DNA of 64,000 bases, from the NCBI RefSeq assembly GCF_003073045.1, contig NC_037596.1, forward strand, positions 27,564,392-27,628,391, written 5' to 3'. The notes under the pieces are model-generated. The model saw only the letters and a list, made by a program, of their open reading frames with translations. It ran no database searches and was not told where the DNA came from. This DNA comes from Pomacea canaliculata. Lineage: Eukaryota; Mollusca; Gastropoda; Architaenioglossa; Ampullariidae. Of the stretch, positions 47,965-64,000 are shown one piece after another. The translations under genes and the position numbers were made by a program. Position 1 is the stretch's first letter. Every line of letters starts with the position of its first letter.

Positions 47965-50680
47965 TCTACACTAAAAGTAAAGTGAACAAATTTATATTGT
48001 CGTCTATGTTTTTTCCTATTTCTTTCCTTCTGTTTTCTTCTTTTTTTATGCAATCTGACTAGAGGTGTCTATATTGTTTTATTTAATCGGGATATATTTG
48101 ACTATTTGGTTGCAAACTTATTCATTCAAGAATTGGAAAATCATAGAAATGCATTTTTAAGTCGAAAATGAAAATTGTTTTCCTGTGATCAGCGATATCA
48201 CACACTTAAATTTTTCAACTCACTGGCCGAACAAGTATAATAAGTCTCTGAGAAAAAAAATCCTGGTCGACATCGACACTTGTCCACGTAGCACAAAGTG
48301 TTTGTGTCATCGCACTCCTCGTCAGTCACACAGCTTGTGGTCGACCAGTCGTGTGGCTTGCTAGAGTTGCCATGGCGTCCAGACTTTTCACTTTTGAAAA
48401 TTATTAATAATAATTTTATGTTATTAGCATTATTCATTTTTCGTTTGAAGTTTAACAAAGACTGTTGGTTTCCGACCGCTTAAATATAACAGAATGAAAA
48501 AAATAACAAATTAAACAGAAACAAAACACAATTGAAAATGCATTTGCCGAACAAGCTTGTGTATTACATAACATTTTCCTCCCTCAAAAATATGACCTGC
48601 ATACGATCTATCAATCTGTAATTTTCATTAGTGAATGCAATAACATCAGATTTACTACCAAGTAGAAGCTGTAAAATCTGTTGTAGTAACTATTCTTCTT
48701 CATAGATGTGAAGTGTGGATTCTGCTTATCTATATGGAGAGGGAAATAAGAGAATACTTTCTGCAGAAGTCAAGAAGAGCTAACACATCTCACCTCTCTG
48801 TAGTCTGTGTCAGCAGACAAGGAGACACACACAGGAGAAAAAAGAAAAATCGTAGCATTTCCATTCACCTGTTAAACACCTGAAACCTCGTAAATTGCAA
48901 ATGTCATTTATATTTATCGCATGTTTGGTTACAGTAATACCCATAAGTAGAAATGACTGCAATAGATTCTACTAACAACAAAATTTAATGATAACAGAAC
49001 TTGCATAGAGAAACGTGCTCTACGCTTTACACAAAACCCGGGCAAATGTGTCTGACATACAGAAATAGAGACAGAAAATATGTTCAAAGGACACAGTGAC
49101 AGTCTTAAAGGGATATTCAAGTCTTATGATAAGGCTCTGGCGACGGTCAAACGTTTCAAAATATATTTAGTTACAATTAGAGAGCACGAGAGCAACACAG
49201 GAGAAATAAAGGATTCGTTTCTCACTTAATTACCATATATTAGCACTATTTCGGTTGCCGATATTTAAAAAAATCGGTAAAAAATCCAGTGAAATCGACC
49301 CTTGTGTCCTTCCGCCGAGTAACCACGATAGCTACCCGAGATGATCAAGCAGACGAGTCTGGGTGTGACGTCAGTCAGAGACGGACAACAAGTGTTAGTG
49401 ATCATTTTTAGGATTTGAACTCGTCATCGGTGGTGTCTCGTCTCATCAATGATGGAATAATGCGTTTTGATGAAATGAGATTGACAAAGTTTAAGGAAAA
49501 GGGAAAGAAGAAATGCAAAAGGTGAATTAGAATTTGGAACTGTTTTGATCAGCGGTTTTTCTACAATTAATCCATTTATAAATGGAAACATTTTTGAAAA
49601 TATTATCATAGGAAGAAAGTTCAAGATGGGACGATAAATCTCGTGCTTGTTTGTGACAAGACTGTCCTCAAGACTGTTGGTGTCCTTCCAGATACGTATA
49701 TCAACAACCAGAAAAGACATTTAACAAGACAAACAAAAACAAAACTTTTTTTATTAACTCTATTATAAAAGTTAAATAAACGAGCTAGAATGTTTCGCTA
49801 CTTAAATTTTGAGTTATGGTACTTACCTATATATAAAAAGTTGTGTTTTCTGTCAGGCTCCACGGCCCAGCAGTCATATTCTTTGACTGGTTATAAATGT
49901 TGATGATAGGATTAGTCGTATACAGCAGACATCGTTTCTCTTATCACCCTCCATTGGAGTAAATCCTGTTGTTGACAAGAAGGACAAACAAGATCCTTAT
50001 CATAAACAACGGATGCTAGCCGCCACACAAATACGGACACTGTAATTCCTGTTAATCCAAGTTTTGCGATAAAATTTAGGTGTATGTGTTATTTTGGCAT
50101 TGTGTTATCTCAAATCTTTGAAAGACTATGCCATACGGAACGTCCAACTATTTTCACTCTGTCTTCTGTGTCGTCACGTGTTCTCTCACTCGTGTTTTCA
50201 TTGGCTTTTATTGCCGCTGTGTCGTGAGACTGATCTGACAAACGACTTATACTATCACTTTTCAGAGTTTCGACAGCAATCATGCAGGAGACAAAATATG
50301 TTTTTGTAACTGATGATCGATACGAGTGACGAATCCCCATGTAACGAAGAGAACTTGTCACTTTGAACCGGAGCTTCACAGTCCAATGCGTTTTATAAAT
50401 AATAGGCAATAGCTTATGGAAACAACAGATTGCCCTTTAAAACAAACATCTCAAATACAAAAAGTCTTAATGTTAACGTAAATCCGTGATTCAACAGTTG
50501 TCAAACGTTTTTCAAACAAGGAACAGATAATTCCCATCTCCCCCTCACTAAGTACCTTACCGCTGTTTAAAGAGTCAGGCAAGCGTTTGTTCACCTGCAA
50601 TGTTTTGATGGTCTTAGTTCCACTCTACATCCCTTAACACTGATAGACACCAGATATTCCGGAAAAATAAAACCGATCTG
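47965..50680 (-). repeat. Left arm of a large inverted duplication
   Basis: The reverse complement of this arm matches 51828-54815 over most of its length with scattered substitutions and indels. Landmarks: CACTTTACTTTTAGTG-like outer ends, the EB and signal-peptide exons, the MITE-derived block near 49109-49310, GTGTTCTCTCACTCGTGTTT near 50180, and CCGGAAAAATAAAACCGATC at the inner end. About 340 bases near 49340-49680 are present here but missing from the right arm. Confidence 0.85.
48198..48864 (-). pseudogene. Truncated divergent copy of the lectin gene 5' end (signal peptide plus EB-like module)
   Basis: On the minus strand, exon 48864 to 48794 encodes MEMLRFFFFLLCVSPCLL, a signal peptide, ending in phase 2 at a GTGAG donor. 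Exon 48390 to 48224 encodes an EB-like module (SCVTDEEC, TNTLCYVDKCRCRPG). Both mirror the first two exons of the lectin gene at 53913-54559. The arm ends soon after, and no PAN exon follows, so the rest is missing. The first cysteine of the module has become Arg and one codon is added. If the last donor is not used, a stop at 48198 would give a small secreted cysteine-rich peptide of roughly 80 aa. Relic or miniature gene; undecided. Confidence 0.65.
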
Positions 50681-51828
50681 AACAAAGGATAAAGGAAAGA
50701 TAGACAGAAAGAAAGAAAGATCATCTACACTCGTTGAATCACATGCAACTTGGCATGCTGCCCAGCCATAGATATATATCAGTCGCACGAACACACACAG
50801 GCGGGCCACCACGTACCTGTCGAACCTTTGATGAACGTACACTAAAACCAAGACGAAATGAACGATACAAAAATGAAGTTTAATAAAAATGTAAATAAAT
50901 ATGAAAAAAAAAATATCGAAATACACTTACACGTACACGAACACGCAAGAAAACCGGGCACTATAGTCGGTATACCCCACGCACAAAAAAGAAAACGTAA
51001 CGAGGGATGTTAGTAAGGGAACATCACCAATGGAAAACAAAAACAAAAACAGTCAAACACTCGCATACACTGCGCCACAATACTGTTAGAGATCTTGCCC
51101 TTAAGGCTTTTAGACCTGACGTCAGATGTAGACACTGTATACTCTGTTGATACTGTCTCCTTCACTTTCTGTGGTCATACTGACGCTTTCGCGCTGACCA
51201 CCATCACACTGTCTGACTTGCTTACTACACGACGCAGGACCGAATGACGAAGAAGACGGAACGAAGAAATGAAGGGAGGACAAAACTAGAGCGGTTTAGG
51301 TTCCGCACACGCTGGGGCAGAAAGGGCGAAGACGAAGATGTGACGAAATAGAAGAAATCAGGGACGACAAGAACCTGGACGAGGCTGACAAGATGACACT
51401 GACGATAAAAATGGCAGTGAATTTTCAATTAACTGTGATAATCTGTTGATGTCAAAATTCAATTTCAGACAACATGGTACTAATTATTTCTTGTGAGAAC
51501 CTCTTGGAATAAGCATAAACGTGTTAAGAAATATATAAATCGTTAACATAATTATAACCTCGGAGCGAAAGTTATATATATATATAACTATATACATCCA
51601 CGCTTGACTTATATAATACATAGCATTAGGTATATATAAGCTTTGACACCCCTTTACAGAAGTCAACATATACGTTTGACAAAATTATTATTAAGCGAGG
51701 AAGTTAAAACTAGAACTCATTTAAATAAGGCTTAGGAACGATGATCGGGATACTTGTAGCGAGGATAGCTTAGTTTGTAACATGGCAGGTGACTGGCAGC
51801 CAGTCAAAAAACAGATAGTTGGAGGGGG
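50680..51828. other. Spacer of the inverted duplication
   Basis: Unique DNA between the two arms. About 50720-50775 resembles part of the 3' flanks of genes C and F (compare 24925-24975 and 40385-40440, sharing ACACTCGTT and ATGCTGCCCA). No gene seen. Confidence 0.55.
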
Positions 51829-53912
51829 ACGTGATCGGTTTTATTTTTCCGGAATATTTGTTTTCTATCAGTGTTAAGGGATGTATAGTGGAATTAAGGC
51901 CATCAAAACATTGCAGGTGAACAGATGCTTGCCTGACTCAGCAACGGTACGGTGCTTAGCGAGGGAGGGGGATATGCGTTATCAGTTCCTTGTGTAAAAA
52001 AACGTTTGACAACTGATGAATCATGAATTTCAATTAACATTAAGACTATTTGTATTTGAAAACTTTTTATTAAAAGGGCAATCTGTTGTTTTCAGAGCTC
52101 AAACGTCTTTTAGTAGATCGGTCGTCGTATCCTAGAGACGGTTACTACTGTGGTTTTGGAGTAACACGTGTTTTAATATTGTGTTGTATTACAGTGACTA
52201 TTATTTCCGACTCCTAGAGAATTCACACATTAGTTCACGTGATTAATGAATGCTACTAAATGTAGTTCATGAATGTTAGCATGAGTTGAATATTACCAGA
52301 ATGTAATGCTAAATGTTATTTTCTACAGACCTTTGTGAAAGAACGTCAGTACAAAACGATCCGGAAGGAAAAATGATCACCGTTTCATGTTATTAAAACA
52401 ATTAAAACAAAAGGTGTGATTGAACACTAACAATTCTTTTTAGGAGATACAATTTATACTTGACAAGAGCAAATATGCATACGCATATTTTCTTTTTAAA
52501 TTACTTGTTTTGAAAGCGAATGCAAACATAACCTTTGTGACATTAACCATAGAACTTTCTCTTTTTCCTGCTTTCTACGTTATTAATAGTATATATATAT
52601 ATATAGAAACATACAGACATGATTTAAATTATTCACAGAGAGGAAAAGGAATAATATATCGCTGGGGTGTTTTAAGCTATTGCCCATTGTTTATAAAACG
52701 CAAATGAACGGTCAGGTTTCGCTCTAAAGTGACAAACTCTATTCTTACACGAGGATTTGTCTCTCGTATGGTTTATCAGTTACAAATGTATATCTTGTCT
52801 CCTGACAGATTACTGTTGGTACGCTGAAAGTTGATAGTATAAGTCATCGGTCGTATCAGTCTCACGATACAACGGCAATAAAAGCCAATGAAAACACGAG
52901 TGAGAGAACACGTGACGACACAGAATACAAAGTGAAAACAGTTGGACGATCAGTATCGCAAAGTCTTTCAAAGATTTGAGATAAGGCAATGCCAAAATAA
53001 CACATACACCTAAGTTTTATCGCAAATCTTGGATTATAAGGAATTACAGTGTCCATATATGTGGCGGCTAACATCCGTTGTTTATGATAATACTCTTGTT
53101 TGTCCTCCTTGTCAAGAACAGGATTTACTCCAATGGTGGGTGTTTAGAGAAACGATGCCTGCTGTATACGACTAATCCTATCATCAACATTCATAACCAG
53201 TCAGAGAGTATTTAAGTGACTGCCGGGCCGTGGAGCCTAACAGAAAATATCACAGCTTTTTACATATCGGTAAGTACCATAACTAAAAATTTAAGTAGCG
53301 AAACATTCTAGCACGTTTGTTTAAAATTTATAGTAGAGTTAATAGAACAATTTAATTTACAAGCTCACTTATTTAATGTTTTTTCAATAAAATAACAGCT
53401 TTGTGTGTTTTTTTTGTTTTTTTTTTTTTGTTTTTTTTTTTTTTTGTCTTGTTAAATGTCATTTCTAGTTGCTGATATATGTATCCGGCAGGAAGCTATC
53501 GTGGTTACTCGGCGGAAGGACACAAGGGTCGATTTCACTGAATTTTTTCGATTTTTATAAACATCGGCAACCGAAATAGTGCTAATATATGGTAATTAAG
53601 TGAGGAACGAATCCTTTATTTCTCCTGTATCGCTCCCGTGCTCTGTAATTGTGACTAAATATATTTTTGAAACGTTTGACCGTCGCCACAGCATTATCAC
53701 AACCCGTGTCTCTATTTCTGCATGTCAGACACATTAGAGCGCGTTTTGTGCAAAGCGTAGAACGCGTTTCTCGATGCAACTTTTGTTATTAAATTTTATT
53801 TTTAGTAGAATCTATTGCAGTAATTTCTACTTATTGGAATTACTGTAACAAAACATGCGATAAATATAAATGACATTTGCACTTTACATGGTTACAGGTG
53901 TTTAACAGGTGA

Positions 53913-63481
<9,569 letters not shown>

Positions 63482-63484
63482 CAT

Positions 63485-64000
63485 CACCTTGTCCCCTGTA
63501 CTCTCACTGTTTAAAACCCTAGTCTACTATACAGGGCAGTTTCATAGTAGTTTCATTGGCTACTTTGATGGTATTGCTAATTCTTGTCTAACATTGAAAT
63601 AAAATTACGAAACGGTTTCTCTTTGACTTTACTTTCCATGAATAAATAAATGTGTTTCAAATGTAAACAATTTTGATAATAACTGATAATAATTTCAAAT
63701 AGTAAATGTAAGTTAAAGTACTAACTCCTCAGACATTTCAAAAAAATTATCTTGATATTTAAAATCGCGTCAAAGAAAATAATAAACGCATACTTTTTTA
63801 AAATAATACAGAACAAAACAGATTGCTTTTATCAAACATTGTTCATTGTTTTCCTTACACATGACAGTTATGCATTTACCGTATTAAAATAAGCTTAAGT
63901 AAACTTTCGTTACTTTTATATTTTTAAGCATTCAAAAACAAATATCTCAGACAAGAACAGAGAGGACAGGATCTTTCTTTATATCAAAGTTATTAAATTT
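63485..64000. other. 3' flank of the lectin gene
   Basis: 3'-UTR with AATAAA at 63598, then AT-rich DNA to the window end. No further gene seen. Confidence 0.6.

Overview
The window looks like nuclear DNA of a mollusc, most likely a gastropod. It is AT-rich and intron-rich, carries many microsatellites, MITEs and LINE pieces, and ends in a secreted fibrinogen-domain lectin with EB and PAN/apple domains, a gene class typical of lophotrochozoan immunity. The species cannot be named from the sequence alone. All gene models below were read by eye from splice signals and reading frame. Most introns inside the receptor genes are phase 1.

From about 1 to 47.3 kb there is a tandem cluster of immunoglobulin-superfamily receptor genes, all on the + strand, called A to G here. 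The full form is signal peptide, Ig1 (one exon), Ig2 (two exons split at phase 0), Ig3, Ig4, one transmembrane exon and three cytoplasmic exons rich in tyrosine motifs. A (1-1746) is cut by the window start and shows only the membrane and tail exons. B (11841-16297) is complete with two Ig domains. C (18.0-24.05 kb) has a decayed 5' half and a well kept 3' half. D (26587-28730) and E (30558-31772) are truncated chimeras without a membrane segment. F (33113-39515) is complete with four Ig domains (610 aa). G (42237-47291) is diverged: three Ig domains, a Thr/Gly/Ser minisatellite stalk, a membrane segment and a tail with a textbook ITAM.

The tails carry vertebrate-style signalling motifs: an ITAM in G, ITIM-consensus motifs in B and in the C remnant, an ITIM-like SIYENV in A, and a conserved C-terminal pair YN(A/I)L and YS(H/R)(L/I) 15 residues apart or slightly more in B, C and F. 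The cluster therefore resembles a paired activating/inhibitory receptor complex, evolving by duplication, deletion fusion, exon loss and possibly gene conversion. Soluble forms from D and E could act as decoys. Function is inferred from motifs only.

From 48 to 54.8 kb lies a large imperfect inverted duplication (arms about 2.7-3 kb, spacer about 1.15 kb). Each arm carries a signal-peptide exon and an EB-type cysteine-rich exon. The right arm leads into a secreted EB-PAN-EB-fibrinogen gene (53913-63481, 449 aa). The left arm is a truncated copy facing the other way. A small minus-strand signal peptide-PAN-CCP-like gene (8629-9440) lies between receptors A and B.

Mobile elements include a non-autonomous Tigger/pogo-type element in gene C (21871-22628), a TTAA-flanked MITE (29326-29691) with relatives in the inverted duplication, a roughly 970 bp insertion in a gene F intron with a partial second copy in gene G, and a LINE with ORF1 and endonuclease but no reverse transcriptase in the last intron of the lectin gene. 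The remaining stretches (about 2-8.5, 10-11.8 and 39.6-42.2 kb) show no gene I can support.
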